Source: Fibrobacter succinogenes (GTDB taxonomy: Bacteria; Fibrobacterota; Fibrobacteria; Fibrobacterales; Fibrobacteraceae). From it: DNA of 64,000 nt. A model generated the notes under the pieces. That model worked only from the letters and a program-made list of their open reading frames with translations, was not told the origin of the DNA and did not search any database. Within the stretch, counting starts at the first letter, position 1. Every line of letters starts with the position of its first letter. Positions 43,913 to 53,480 of this stretch are shown here, in pieces. The position numbers were made by a program, and so were the translations under genes. The stretch covers positions 62,001-126,000 of the forward strand of contig CACZAD010000002.1 in the NCBI GenBank assembly GCA_902779055.1, written 5' to 3'.

Positions 43913-43946
43913 AGTTGGAAGTAGGAAGTAGACGGTAGGAAGTGGG
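43913..43946. repeat. Heptamer tandem repeat between glycosyltransferase genes
   Basis: AGTTGGA, AGTAGGA, AGTAGAC, GGTAGGA and AGTGGGC units in register, filling nearly all of the 41-base gap. Confidence 0.75.
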
Positions 43947-43948
43947 CG

Positions 43949-44662
43949 TTAAGCCAATCCCAATCGCAGTTTCAGCACAAGGAAGAATGCTTCGGAGATG
44001 ATTCCGCCGCTCATCTTGGAGGTGCCACGGGTACGATCCGTAAAGATGATGGGGATTTCCTTGACACGGAGACCCTTCTTCCAAATCTTGAAGGTCGTCT
44101 CGATCTGGAAGCAGTATCCGTCGCTCTTCATCTTGTCAAGGTTCAATGCCTGCAAGGCTTCACGGCGGAAGCACTTGAAGCCACCCGTCGCATCGCTGAT
44201 CGGGAGACCCGTGACAAGTCGCGTATAGACGTTAGCACCATAGCTGAGGATTAGGCGGCGAAGGTCCCAGTTCACCACGCTAATGCGGTGATCCTGATAA
44301 CGGCTGCCCAGCACGAGGTCGGCATCTTCGGCTGTTTCCAAAAAACGGTTCAAGTCGGTCGGCGAATGGCTGAAGTCGGCATCCATTTCGAACACACGTT
44401 CGTAATCACGTTCGAGAGCCCACTTGAAGCCCATCACGTAGGCGGAGCCAAGCCCCATCTTGCCCTTGCGACGAATCAAATGGATTCGAGGATTCTTGTC
44501 GGCTTCGGCTTGAACCAAGTCTCCCGTTCCATCTGGAGAGCCATCATCGACCACCAGAATTTCCAAGCACTCATTCTGCTCAAGAATAGCAGACATGATC
44601 AGAAGGATGTTTTCCTTCTCGTTGTAGGTAGGAACAATCACCAAGCTCTTAGGAAACGCCAT
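43949..44662 (-). CDS. Polyprenol-phosphate mannosyltransferase (Dpm1-like)
   Basis: 237 residues, a soluble GT2 enzyme. LVIVPTYNEKENI, VVDDGSPDGTGD, DADFSHSPTDLNRF (DxD variant) and SDATGGFKCFRREAL are typical of the Dpm1/Ppm1 family, which transfers mannose from GDP-mannose to polyprenyl phosphate. The donor sugar is inferred from the family. Next to two other GT2 genes and the DUF2723 membrane transferase that could use the lipid-linked sugar. Confidence 0.85.
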   Translation of the reverse strand: MAFPKSLVIVPTYNEKENILLIMSAILEQNECLEILVVDDGSPDGTGDLVQAEADKNPRIHLIRRKGKMGLGSAYVMGFKWALERDYERVFEMDADFSHSPTDLNRFLETAEDADLVLGSRYQDHRISVVNWDLRRLILSYGANVYTRLVTGLPISDATGGFKCFRREALQALNLDKMKSDGYCFQIETTFKIWKKGLRVKEIPIIFTDRTRGTSKMSGGIISEAFFLVLKLRLGLA

Positions 44663-44694
44663 TACAATACCTCCACTCTCATAAATTTACACAA

Positions 44695-45633
44695 TTACAA
44701 ATTACCAATCGTATCAGAAACAGGATAAGTGCGCTTTTTACTGCCGTTCATCATTTCGCCAAGGAGTCCGAGCGAAAAGAACTGGACACTCATGACAAGA
44801 GAGAAGGCGCCTGCCAACAGGAGCGGACGCACATGCATAGCCCCGGTCTGCACCCATTCATAGCCAAAATAGCCACAAACGCCAAGGCCAAAAAGCATAA
44901 ACAGGAGCCCGATCAGCCCAAAGAAATGGAGCGGCTTCGAGGAGAAGCTACGCATAAACATAAGCGAAATGAGATCCAGGAAACCGCTCACCAGGCGGGA
45001 AACGCCATATTTTGAAACGCCGTGAACGCGGGCGCGGTGGGCCACCGGCATTTCGGTAATGCGGAAGCCCTGCCACCTGGCCATCACCGGGATAAAGCGG
45101 TGGTAGTCACCGTAAAGCTGGATAAAGCGCACCACGGAACTGCGGTAAGCCTTGATGCCGCAGTTAAAGTCGTGGAGACGCTTGCCACAAACGATCGAAA
45201 CCGTCAAGTTGAAAAGCTTGGACGGAAGCGTCTTGTGCCACGGATCCAGGCGGCGGATCTTCCAGCCCGACACGAGATCGTAGCCGCTTTCGAGAATCTT
45301 GATCATCTTCGGGATTTCGAGCGGGTCATCCTGCAGGTCGCCGTCAAGTGTCGCCACATACCGGCCCTTAGCATGCGAAAAACCAAGAGCAAGAGCTGCA
45401 GCCTTGCCACAGTTGAACTGGAAACGGTAGGCGCTCACCGAAGAACCCGGACGGATGCCGTAATCCTTGGCAAGATCCTCGACCACGTCCCAAGTATTGT
45501 CGCGGCTACCATCATCAATGACGATAACCTCGAATTCCATACCGGTCGGTTCGATGGCGGCCCAAATTTCCTTAAACAACTCGGGAAGATTTTCACTTTC
45601 TTCCTTAACAGGGATAACCAAGCTCAAATCCAT
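44695..45633 (-). CDS. GT2 polyprenyl-phosphate glycosyltransferase (GtrB/ArnC-like)
   Basis: 312 residues. LSLVIPVKEESENLPELF, VIDDGSRDNTWD, DGDLQDDPLEIPKM and DFNCGIKAYR are GtrB/ArnC family signatures, followed by two transmembrane helices (about 230-285) that hold the enzyme in the inner membrane. It likely charges undecaprenyl phosphate with a sugar for surface glycan or protein modification. 16 bases separate it from DUF2723 upstream. Confidence 0.85.
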   Translation of the reverse strand: MDLSLVIPVKEESENLPELFKEIWAAIEPTGMEFEVIVIDDGSRDNTWDVVEDLAKDYGIRPGSSVSAYRFQFNCGKAAALALGFSHAKGRYVATLDGDLQDDPLEIPKMIKILESGYDLVSGWKIRRLDPWHKTLPSKLFNLTVSIVCGKRLHDFNCGIKAYRSSVVRFIQLYGDYHRFIPVMARWQGFRITEMPVAHRARVHGVSKYGVSRLVSGFLDLISLMFMRSFSSKPLHFFGLIGLLFMLFGLGVCGYFGYEWVQTGAMHVRPLLLAGAFSLVMSVQFFSLGLLGEMMNGSKKRTYPVSDTIGNL

Positions 45634-45649
45634 GACAAAACCTCAAAAA

Positions 45650-48600
45650 TTAGTTTGCAGCAGGAACAGACTCTGTTGCCGGAGCGGGCGCCGGATCGGC
45701 ATCCACCTTCAGCATATCATCCGTGATAGCCTCGATCTGCTGGAGGCTCACCGTAAGACGGCTCTTGCCCGGAGCATCGTAAGACGGAATGTTCTTAAGG
45801 CCACGGTTCACGACGTCAAGCGCCTTTTCCTTCATGCCGGCAGAGGCGTAGACGTAAGAAGCGGCCCAGTAGTTGCGCCATTCTCTCGGGAACTGGTACA
45901 TGCCGAGTTCAAGATACTTGGCGGCTTCCGTCGCAATGCGTTCCACTTCGGCCTTGTCAGCCTGGCGGAAGGGTTTCTTGGAAACGAGCGCTGCAATCTT
46001 TTCGCGGGCGTCAAACGAAATCTGGAGGTAGAGCGAAACGTAGCTGCTGAGGAGGCGTTCCGTTTCGGCATTGATGTAGGCCGAACCGTCACCAAGTCCG
46101 CGGAACTTGTAAACGGTGTCGATCATGGCAGCCGTCACCTTGGCGTCAAAGGCGTTCTGCTTCGGAGTGAGGTCGCCCTTCACAAGGTTATAGACCATAC
46201 CTTCCTGGACCATGTACTTTTCGAGGCCCATGAAGTTCGAAGTTCCAACAGTCGTCGAGATTTCGATCGGGCGGTCCATATTCTGGAGAGCAAGATCAAT
46301 GACGAGCTTGTACTGCGTGAGCATCATGCTGGAGCGGTATCTCTTGGCCCAATCCGTAAAGGCGTCCCAAACCTGGTAGTTCACCTTGAACTGGAGGAGC
46401 TTTGCAGAATCAGCGTCAGAGAGGTAGCCCTTGGCTTCCATCTGGTCAATGCGTTCCTTGAGCTTCGGCTTGAGCGTTTCGGCACGACGGACCCACGTCG
46501 AAACGAGGTGGTTCGGATTCGAGGCACTGCCGTTATCGAGGACCATGTCGCTGTCGATCGTTTCCTTGTTGTAAGAAAGCTTGAGGATCGGCTCGTTGGT
46601 AAGCATCTGCTTGATGTACCAGTCGGTGTTACCCAGAGAAAGGTTCACCACGCGGACGTCCTTACGGATACCAGCAACTTCCTGAGCGAACCACAGCGGG
46701 AACGTGTCGTTATCGCCATTCGTGAAGAGTATGGCGTTCGGACGGCAGCTGTTGAGGAGGTTGTAGGCATAATCCCACGGCACCCAGAGACCGGAACGGT
46801 CATGTTCCTTGTAGTTCGAGATGCACGGAACGAGGAACGAAACAAGCACGAGAGCGGCAGCAATCGGAGCTGCAAATGTAGCCGTCGAAGCAGTCGTTGC
46901 GGCAAGCAGCACGAGGATGCCGGCACCGATGCCGTAAATCATACTCATGAAAATGAATGCCGGCGTATAGAAGTAGTCACGTTCACGAACTTCCATGTGG
47001 ACAGCTTCCGGGAACGGCGCACGCTGGCCAAAGCGGGCAAAGCTATCTTCGATCTTCTGCCAGTTCTTCCATGCGGCAGAATTTTCGGCGTCGCTGAGCT
47101 TCTTTTCGAATTCAGCAATACGTGAAGCCGAAGCGTTACGAGCGCGGAGACGTTCGACAGCAATCTTGGACGTTTCGATGGTCTGGCGAAGGTCGATAAG
47201 TTCGTTCGGATCCGGGAGAGCCGTAATGCCGGCGCCAGCGTTGTTCAAGTCGGCCACATTGCGGGTCATCGCGCTTACCCAGTAATCGCGGTCGCGCTGT
47301 TCCATGCGGGAGCCATCGGCAAAGTTGATGTAGAACAGAAGTCCCAAGGAGCAAAGTGCATAAAGGGCAGAGATAAAGATGCCCATATGCTTATTGCGCT
47401 TGTAGATGTAGACACAGACAGCAATCAGCAAGCCGTTAAAGAGCAAGAAGAAGGCAAGCTGCATCAAGGTGTTGTCGCCCATGAACGACATCTGCGTCGG
47501 GAAACTGAATCCCAAACGTTCGACAGGTTCGTTCTCGGAAGCGTCAAACGTATAGACACCGTTGGCGTAGTTCACCCCACCCACCTTGGTCGGCAGGTAC
47601 TGGGCCATCTGGTAGCCACCGTAGCTCATGCTCGGGAAAGAAAGCACCTGGTGAGCCAAGCGGGAACGGCGGTAGAAGGCACGGGAAATCATACTTTCGG
47701 AACCGTACTGCTTACGTTCGATAAAGGCGTTGAAGGCGTCCCAGTTTTCGGACTTGAAGAGGTTGCCCAGCTGGAGGTTGCCCTGGTCGTCGCGGATGTT
47801 GATTTCCGGATCGTTTTCGTCAATCGTCGGATTGAGTTCCGAACGGATCGGGATGTAAAGGTGCGTGCTGTAGCCGACCAATGCAAAGAACGAGAAAGCG
47901 AGAGAAAGCTTGAAAGCCTTGTTCACGTTCGGTCTGAACTTGGACGAAATGGCTGGCACAAAGACGATGATGGAAAGGACAATAAGGCAGAGGAGGGAGA
48001 TTTCGATGAAAGCCGAAACCATGTAAATCACGGAGCAAAGGAGCGTACCCGTGATCCAGATAGGAATGCGTTCGACAATCTTTTTCGGCTGAGCCACAAG
48101 AAGAAGCGCAAACACGGCCGGAACCGTGAGCATCGTGTAGAGGTGAGCTCCCACGCCGAGGAATGCGATGTAGCAAATGAAGATGAGGATTTTCTCGTTA
48201 CCCGGTTCTTCGCGCTTGTTGTACCACACCAAGCCGAGGTAAGAGACGAGCATAAGGATAAGCATGGCGATGCCGTAAACTTCGGCTTCGACCGCATTGA
48301 ACCAGAACGTATCGGAGAACGTAAGGAGGAAGCCTGCCACGAGAGCGGCCGTTCCCAGCACGAACGTGCGCATCTTTTCGGAGATCTTTTCGGCCAAGGC
48401 GTCCGTCTTGAGGACCGTAGCCAAGAGTTCCCAGGCAAAGAGGGCCGTCACATAGACCGTCGCAGCAGAACTCACCACGGAGATGTAGTTCACGCGCTTT
48501 GCAATTTCGCCCACAAACGGCAAAAGGAGGATGACCGCACGGGCAAGGAACACGAAGAACGGAGTTCCAGGAGGATGCGGAATGCCAAGTGTATTTGCAC

Positions 48601-48727
48601 AAGCGACGAATTCACCGCAGTCCCAGAAAGAGACCGTCGGAGCCATCGTCATCATGTAGACGATCAAAGCAATAAAGCCAGCGATACCGGCAAAAATATG
48701 CTTATGCCATTTCTCGTTAATCTTCAT
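45650..48727 (-). CDS. DUF2723 multi-pass membrane glycosyltransferase-like protein
   Basis: 1025 residues. The first 120 residues have MMTMAPTVSFWDCGEFVACA and LGIPHPPGTPFFVFLARA, the hallmark of DUF2723 (related to the GT-C O-mannosyltransferases; TMEM260 in animals). About twelve hydrophobic helices lie in 1-700, with an external/periplasmic loop; the C-terminal 320 residues are helical, with a TPR-like end (NYWAASYVYASAGMKEKALDVVNRG). Probably transfers lipid-linked sugars to proteins (family knowledge). Translationally close to nusB (5 bases). Confidence 0.85.
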   Translation of the reverse strand: MKINEKWHKHIFAGIAGFIALIVYMMTMAPTVSFWDCGEFVACANTLGIPHPPGTPFFVFLARAVILLLPFVGEIAKRVNYISVVSSAATVYVTALFAWELLATVLKTDALAEKISEKMRTFVLGTAALVAGFLLTFSDTFWFNAVEAEVYGIAMLILMLVSYLGLVWYNKREEPGNEKILIFICYIAFLGVGAHLYTMLTVPAVFALLLVAQPKKIVERIPIWITGTLLCSVIYMVSAFIEISLLCLIVLSIIVFVPAISSKFRPNVNKAFKLSLAFSFFALVGYSTHLYIPIRSELNPTIDENDPEINIRDDQGNLQLGNLFKSENWDAFNAFIERKQYGSESMISRAFYRRSRLAHQVLSFPSMSYGGYQMAQYLPTKVGGVNYANGVYTFDASENEPVERLGFSFPTQMSFMGDNTLMQLAFFLLFNGLLIAVCVYIYKRNKHMGIFISALYALCSLGLLFYINFADGSRMEQRDRDYWVSAMTRNVADLNNAGAGITALPDPNELIDLRQTIETSKIAVERLRARNASASRIAEFEKKLSDAENSAAWKNWQKIEDSFARFGQRAPFPEAVHMEVRERDYFYTPAFIFMSMIYGIGAGILVLLAATTASTATFAAPIAAALVLVSFLVPCISNYKEHDRSGLWVPWDYAYNLLNSCRPNAILFTNGDNDTFPLWFAQEVAGIRKDVRVVNLSLGNTDWYIKQMLTNEPILKLSYNKETIDSDMVLDNGSASNPNHLVSTWVRRAETLKPKLKERIDQMEAKGYLSDADSAKLLQFKVNYQVWDAFTDWAKRYRSSMMLTQYKLVIDLALQNMDRPIEISTTVGTSNFMGLEKYMVQEGMVYNLVKGDLTPKQNAFDAKVTAAMIDTVYKFRGLGDGSAYINAETERLLSSYVSLYLQISFDAREKIAALVSKKPFRQADKAEVERIATEAAKYLELGMYQFPREWRNYWAASYVYASAGMKEKALDVVNRGLKNIPSYDAPGKSRLTVSLQQIEAITDDMLKVDADPAPAPATESVPAAN

Positions 48728-48732
48728 AAAAA

Positions 48733-49173
48733 TTAAGCATCCTTCTTAGTATTGTTAGCGACCATGCCACGCTTCTGCATGAACCCAGCCAAGAGCCCGT
48801 TGACGAACGTGCCCGAGGAATCCGTGCTGAACTTTGCCGCGATCTGAACCGCTTCGGAAACAACCACCTTCATCGGGACTTCGGTAACATACAAAAGTTC
48901 GACCATCGCGATGCGGAGGATAATGCGGTCGAGCGTTGCCATACGTTCAATTCCCCAATGAACGGAGCAAGCTTCGATTTCGGCATCAAGTTCTGCCTTG
49001 TGAGCCTGAACCAGGTCCACAAGCTTCATGCCATACTTTTTCATGGCATCCTGAAGCGGCTGGGCTTCGAGAACGCCCGGCAGGGACTCGCCCGCCGTTG
49101 CACCAGAGATTTCCATTGCATAAAGCAGCTGCATCGCAAAGACGCGAGCCGGTCTAAAACTGATCTGTGCCAT
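48733..49173 (-). CDS. nusB: Transcription antitermination factor NusB
   Basis: 146 residues. RPARVFAMQLLYAMEI at the start, ERMATLDRIILRIAMVELLY and VVVSEAVQIAAKFSTDSSGTFVNGLLA are NusB signatures. With NusE it binds BoxA RNA for rRNA antitermination. Downstream of ribH by 2 bases, a common ribH-nusB arrangement. Confidence 0.95.
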   Translation of the reverse strand: MAQISFRPARVFAMQLLYAMEISGATAGESLPGVLEAQPLQDAMKKYGMKLVDLVQAHKAELDAEIEACSVHWGIERMATLDRIILRIAMVELLYVTEVPMKVVVSEAVQIAAKFSTDSSGTFVNGLLAGFMQKRGMVANNTKKDA

Positions 49174-49175
49174 AA

Positions 49176-49643
49176 TTACTTTCCAATCTGTTTGTAAAGA
49201 TTAACCATTTCAACTGCGGTTCTTGCCCAGTTGCAACCGAGGTTGCCAGCCTTGAGGCCAGCGCGGTTCATCGCCTGGTCGACCGTATCGGTCGTGAGGA
49301 TACCAAGAATTACCGGAACCTTGCCTTCGGCAGCGAGGGACGCAATCCCGCTCGTGGAGTTGTTCACGACAACGTCGTAGTGACCCGTTTCGCCACGGAT
49401 AACGGCACCGAGAGCCATCACGGCATCGTACTTGCCGGAATCGACAAACTTGCGGCAAACACCCGGCAATTCAAAAGCACCCGGGACATGGGCGACGAAA
49501 ATGTCATCGCTATCGACGCCGAGCGTTTCGAGTTCGCGAACGGCACCTTCAAGGAGCTTGTCCGTCACCACTTCATTGAAGCGGGCAACGGCAATCGCCA
49601 CTTTCATATTAGAACCATTGAGGGAATTTTTGAATTCTTTCAT
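49176..49643 (-). CDS. ribH: 6,7-dimethyl-8-ribityllumazine synthase
   Basis: 155 residues from ATG 49643, chosen for AAGGA seven bases upstream and position right after the ribBA stop; an ATG five codons earlier is possible. VARFNEVVTDKLLEGA, VPGAFELPGVC, ALGAVIRGETGHYDVV with the catalytic His, and GILTTDTVDQAMNRAG are family signatures. Condenses ribitylaminouracil with dihydroxybutanone phosphate, forming a 60-mer or pentamer. Confidence 0.95.
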   Translation of the reverse strand: MKEFKNSLNGSNMKVAIAVARFNEVVTDKLLEGAVRELETLGVDSDDIFVAHVPGAFELPGVCRKFVDSGKYDAVMALGAVIRGETGHYDVVVNNSTSGIASLAAEGKVPVILGILTTDTVDQAMNRAGLKAGNLGCNWARTAVEMVNLYKQIGK

Positions 49644-49644
49644 C

Positions 49645-50886
49645 TTATTTTCCTTCATCTAAAACTTCGGCTGCGCCATGATCTGCATTGTCGAGATGGA
49701 GTTCGTGGCCCATCTTTTCTTTCTTGGTGCGCAGGTAAAAACGGTTGATTTCATTGGGCTTGATTTCGATAGGCACACGTTCCACGATCTTGAGACCGTA
49801 AGCGGAAATGCCAGAAATCTTGCTCGGGTTGTTCGTGAGGAGCCGCATTTCCTTCACGCCGAGGTCCGCCAAAATCTGGGCGCCCGTACCGTACTGGCGC
49901 AAGTCGGACTTGAACCCAAGGTGGAGGTTCGCCTCGACCGTGTCGAGTCCCTTTTCTTGGAGTTCGTAAGCGCGGAGCTTGTTGCAAAGACCAATGCCAC
50001 GGCCTTCCTGACCGCGCATATAAAGGAGCACGCCACCGTGTTCGCCAATGAACTTCATGGCTGCGGCAAGCTGGTCACCGCAATCGCAACGGAGGCTACC
50101 AAAAATGTCGCCCGTGAGGCATTCGCTGTGAACGCGCACATAAACCGGCTTGCTGAAGTCCGGATTACCGGCAACCCAGGCCACATGTTCGACGCCATCG
50201 GTCTTGCTGCGGTAGGCATAAGCGGTAAAGTCGCCGTACTTGGTCGAAACGTGCGGAGCAGCCACGCGCTGCACCAGCTTTTCGTTTCTCAGGCGGTAGT
50301 CGATCAAGTCACGGATCGAAATAATCTTGAGGCCGAACTTCTTTGCGACTTCCTGGAGCTGCGGCATACGGGCCATCGTGCCGTCTTCGTTCATGATTTC
50401 GATGAGGGCGGCTGCCGGGCGGAGACCGGCGAGCTTGGCGAGGTCCACAGCGGCTTCGGTGTGGCCTGCACGGCGCAAAACGCCTTCTTCCTGGGCGTAA
50501 AGCGGAGAAATGTGACCCGGACGGCCAAAGTCCGAGGGTTTGGAATTCGGATCGGCGAGAGCCTGGATCGTTGCGGCACGGTCGTGGGCAGAAACACCCG
50601 TAGTGCAGCCTTCGAGCTTATCGACCATGATGGTGAACGGAGTGCCGAGCATGGAGGTATTTTCGGCAGTCTGACGCGTGAGATTCAATTCGCGGCAGCG
50701 AGAAATCGGAAGCGGGCAGCAAAGCACGCCACGCCCCTCGTGGAGCATGAAGTTCACCTTTTCGGGAGTAATCTTTTCGGCGGCGATAATGAAATCGCCC
50801 TCATTTTCACGGTCTTCGTCATCAACCACGACCAAGAACTTACCGTTCTTGAAATCTTCAATGGCCTCTTCAATCGTATTAAGCAA
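49645..50886 (-). CDS. ribBA: Bifunctional DHBP synthase / GTP cyclohydrolase II
   Basis: 413 residues. I start at the TTG 50886 because AAGGA is eight bases away; the GTG at 50892 is only two bases from it. N-terminal RibB ([39 protein letters not shown]) makes dihydroxybutanone phosphate. C-terminal RibA has the zinc Cys triad in [19 protein letters not shown] and [10 protein letters not shown]. Overlaps ribE by a few bases, so they are coupled. Confidence 0.93.
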   Translation of the reverse strand: MLNTIEEAIEDFKNGKFLVVVDDEDRENEGDFIIAAEKITPEKVNFMLHEGRGVLCCPLPISRCRELNLTRQTAENTSMLGTPFTIMVDKLEGCTTGVSAHDRAATIQALADPNSKPSDFGRPGHISPLYAQEEGVLRRAGHTEAAVDLAKLAGLRPAAALIEIMNEDGTMARMPQLQEVAKKFGLKIISIRDLIDYRLRNEKLVQRVAAPHVSTKYGDFTAYAYRSKTDGVEHVAWVAGNPDFSKPVYVRVHSECLTGDIFGSLRCDCGDQLAAAMKFIGEHGGVLLYMRGQEGRGIGLCNKLRAYELQEKGLDTVEANLHLGFKSDLRQYGTGAQILADLGVKEMRLLTNNPSKISGISAYGLKIVERVPIEIKPNEINRFYLRTKKEKMGHELHLDNADHGAAEVLDEGK

Positions 50887-51478
50887 GGTCACGTTCCTTT
50901 AGATAGTTTTCAATATATTTGCCGAGCATATCGACTTCCACATTCACCACGGTGCCAGGCACCCAGTTCCTGAGATTCGTGCGGGCTAAGGTCTCGGGGA
51001 TAATGCAGACGCGGATGTAATCCTCCCCTTTTTCGGCCACCGTAAGGCTAATGCCGTTCAAGGTGATGGATCCACGACGGATGACATAGCGGCGCAAGTC
51101 AGCTGGCAGAGCCAAATCGACTTCCACTCCCGTTTCGCGCGGAGTGACGCGCATGACTTCGGTGGTACAGTCCACATGCCCCATCACAAAGTGACCGCCC
51201 ATAAAGCTATCGGCACGGCAAGGATACTCGAGATTCACGAGATCCCCGACTTTTGCCTGCTGAAAAGACGTATTCACGACGGTCTGGTGCATGAGACAGA
51301 ACGTAGCTTCGTCATCGGTACAGTTTTCAACGGAGAGACACACGCCGTTATTGGCAATGCTGTCGCCCAGTTTGCTGTTTTTGAAGAATCCCGGCGACTT
51401 CATGCGCATGGTAAGCGCGTCTCCCCTATTTTCGAGGGAAATGATTTCGCCGGTTGCTTGAATTATACCCGTAAACAT
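50879..51478 (-). CDS. ribE: Riboflavin synthase alpha subunit
   Basis: 199 residues, [12 protein letters not shown] at the start as in nearly all family members, two lumazine-binding halves each with an [18 protein letters not shown] motif and the [19 protein letters not shown] segment. Dismutates lumazine to riboflavin. The stop overlaps the start of ribBA. 163 bases separate it from ribD. Confidence 0.96.
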   Translation of the reverse strand: MFTGIIQATGEIISLENRGDALTMRMKSPGFFKNSKLGDSIANNGVCLSVENCTDDEATFCLMHQTVVNTSFQQAKVGDLVNLEYPCRADSFMGGHFVMGHVDCTTEVMRVTPRETGVEVDLALPADLRRYVIRRGSITLNGISLTVAEKGEDYIRVCIIPETLARTNLRNWVPGTVVNVEVDMLGKYIENYLKERDLA

Positions 51479-51575
51479 ACGGGGGCAAATATAGAAAAAG
51501 CATGCAAGGCGAATAATGCGGGGCCGCTTGCGGACCCATATTTGAGCCGAAGCTGCGGACGCCGTAAGGCGTCAA

Positions 51576-51598
51576 AGTAGGAAGTAGGAAGTAGGAAG
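51576..51598. repeat. Heptamer tandem repeat between ribD and ribE
   Basis: Three exact AGTAGGA units in register, the cleanest copy of the family. The rest of the 163-base gap holds a short CGGAC/CGTAAGGCG-type hairpin but no recognisable FMN riboswitch. Confidence 0.75.
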
Positions 51599-51641
51599 GG
51601 AAACGCAGGTTATAGGCGGGGTAAAAGAAGCGTTCTTTCGA

Positions 51642-52868
51642 CTAGTTCGGATAATATACCGTCAGTACATCGGGGCCGATGACGGCGGATTCTTTGGCAA
51701 CGATGTTAGCGGGCAATTCGGGGTATTCTATGCCAGCCTTTATGGCTCCTTGTTCAATTAACCGATCCAGTTTTTCATCAACAAGGGTATCTGTCGAACG
51801 CCACAAATCAAGGCGATTCCAGAGCGATTCACCATTGAACAGTTCACGGGCAAGAGCTGCGCCCGGCTCCACCATCAAGCGGTGCATTCCGCGGGCAGAC
51901 AAGTCATCAACCATCGCACGCCAATTTTCGGCAAACGATTCATGCGGCAAAAGCACAAAATCGGCGATGTTCGGCTGCGGAACGCACGAATATACAAGCG
52001 TTTTAGCATCCTTTGACGAGAAAGCCACCAGATGCGTGATTTCTTCGGCAGAAAATTCGTGATGTCCCGCCCAAACAACTTTAACAGGATTATTACCACT
52101 AACGTAACGCACGTTGAGGCTCGGATTGTCGGCAAGGAGAGTCCCCGCCCCAACAAGCACGGCATCGCTCATCGCACGGAGTTCGTGATTCCAGCAATTC
52201 GCACCCTGCTTTGTAATCGTTAACGGCAAATGGTTCCCAGCCGTATCCACGCACCCCATGAAGCCATCCTGCGAAACCGCAGACTTGACTTCGACAAAAG
52301 TGCGCTTGGTGCGTACAAAATAATCATACCCCTCGAAATAGCGTTCCACTTCGGCAAAGACATCACGGCCTTCGGCTTCGTGTTCCGCCTTTTCCTGGGA
52401 GTTCAAGGGCATAAATTCAAAAACGCGGCATTCCCCGGCCGATTCACCATTCGGGCATTCTTCGACACAAGCCCTTATGCAAGCGTCCACACCTTCGTGA
52501 ACTTCAATCCCCGCAGCCTCGAGAATCTGGCGAGATTTACCATGCACAACAGGGTTCGGATCAGAATGGGCAAAAAAGACCTTCTTGATTCCGGCTTCGA
52601 TAATCGCCTTGGTGCAAGGTGGCGTTCTTCCGTAATGGCAGCACGGTTCAAGCGTCACATAGATCGAGGCCCCCTGCGCAAACACACCTGCATCGCGCAA
52701 CGCCATGACTTCGGCATGGGCACTTCCAGGACGTTGGGTATGCCCCTTCCCCACAATAATTCCATCTTTCACAACGACAGCACCGACCGCCGGATTCGGG
52801 CGGCTAAAGCCAATCGCAAGGAACGCTTGCTGCAAGGCGTACTGCATGTAGTTCGTGATTTCTTGCAT
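51642..52868 (-). CDS. ribD: Riboflavin biosynthesis deaminase/reductase
   Basis: 408 residues. The N-terminal cytidine-deaminase-like domain has HAEVMAL and PCCHYGRTPPC for zinc. The C-terminal reductase has KSAVSQDGFMGC, DAVLVGAGTLLADNPSLNVR and MVEPGAALARELF. An acidic insert of about 35 residues (NSQEKAEHEAEGRDVFAEVE) lies between domains. First gene of the rib-nusB run; no FMN riboswitch is seen in the 120 bases upstream, which are filled by a REP-like repeat. Confidence 0.95.
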   Translation of the reverse strand: MQEITNYMQYALQQAFLAIGFSRPNPAVGAVVVKDGIIVGKGHTQRPGSAHAEVMALRDAGVFAQGASIYVTLEPCCHYGRTPPCTKAIIEAGIKKVFFAHSDPNPVVHGKSRQILEAAGIEVHEGVDACIRACVEECPNGESAGECRVFEFMPLNSQEKAEHEAEGRDVFAEVERYFEGYDYFVRTKRTFVEVKSAVSQDGFMGCVDTAGNHLPLTITKQGANCWNHELRAMSDAVLVGAGTLLADNPSLNVRYVSGNNPVKVVWAGHHEFSAEEITHLVAFSSKDAKTLVYSCVPQPNIADFVLLPHESFAENWRAMVDDLSARGMHRLMVEPGAALARELFNGESLWNRLDLWRSTDTLVDEKLDRLIEQGAIKAGIEYPELPANIVAKESAVIGPDVLTVYYPN

Positions 52869-52904
52869 TATGGAGATATGGGGAGACGTTATAGGTTGTT
52901 AAAG

Positions 52905-52965
52905 GTGATCCCGCCCCGGAACAAGTCCGGGGTGACAAAGTGGCCGGGATGACAAATCAGGGTGA
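52905..52965. repeat. REP-like palindrome pair
   Basis: CCCCGGAACAAGTCCGGGGT followed by GACA, then a half copy GGCCGGGATGACA, upstream of ribD. Confidence 0.6.
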
Positions 52966-52988
52966 CAAGCCAAGAGGCCCATTAAAGG

Positions 52989-53426
52989 TTACTTCTGCGG
53001 GAGAGCGAGAATGCCACCTTCGATGTTGAACACGCGGGTGTAGCCATTTTCGACGAGGAACCTGGATGCAGCCATACTGCGCTTGCCACTGCGGCAGTAA
53101 ATCAACAAGTCCTTGTCCTTCGGGAATTCGCTCAAGCGCTGCGGCATTTCCTGAAGAGGAATGTTGATTGCAGTTGCAGCAGCCATACCCTTCGCGACTT
53201 CGGCCGGAGTGCGCACATCGACTAAGACTGCACCAGCCTTGTGCATTTCCAAAGCCTTTTCCCAATCAATCGTCGTCACTTCAGCCACCTTCTGTTCTAC
53301 AACAGCAGCAGCCGGCTGTACATTTTCAACAACCTTCGGAGCGGTCTGCACCTTCTTTTCTTCGTTTGATTCGCAAGCTGTGGTAAGCAACATCGCCAAG
53401 CAAGAAATAGCCAAAATACTCTTCAT
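52989..53426 (-). CDS. Rhodanese-domain lipoprotein
   Basis: 145 residues. Lipoprotein signal peptide ends at TTACES (Cys18), then a short Ala/Val/Glu linker. Rhodanese domain about 50-145 with VLVDVRTPAEVAKG, and the active-site loop CRSGKRS with the catalytic Cys. It may move sulfane sulfur in the periplasm or outer membrane. Single gene; terminator not obvious. Confidence 0.9.
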   Translation of the reverse strand: MKSILAISCLAMLLTTACESNEEKKVQTAPKVVENVQPAAAVVEQKVAEVTTIDWEKALEMHKAGAVLVDVRTPAEVAKGMAAATAINIPLQEMPQRLSEFPKDKDLLIYCRSGKRSMAASRFLVENGYTRVFNIEGGILALPQK

Positions 53427-53480
53427 TTAAAGAACTCCTTAATATTTTCCTTTGTTAAATATAACACAAATAAATTCATA

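Noticed and set aside
52869-52988. FMN riboswitch upstream of ribD
   Set aside because: None of the conserved riboswitch helices or AGGG-type core is seen; the gap is filled with REP sequence.
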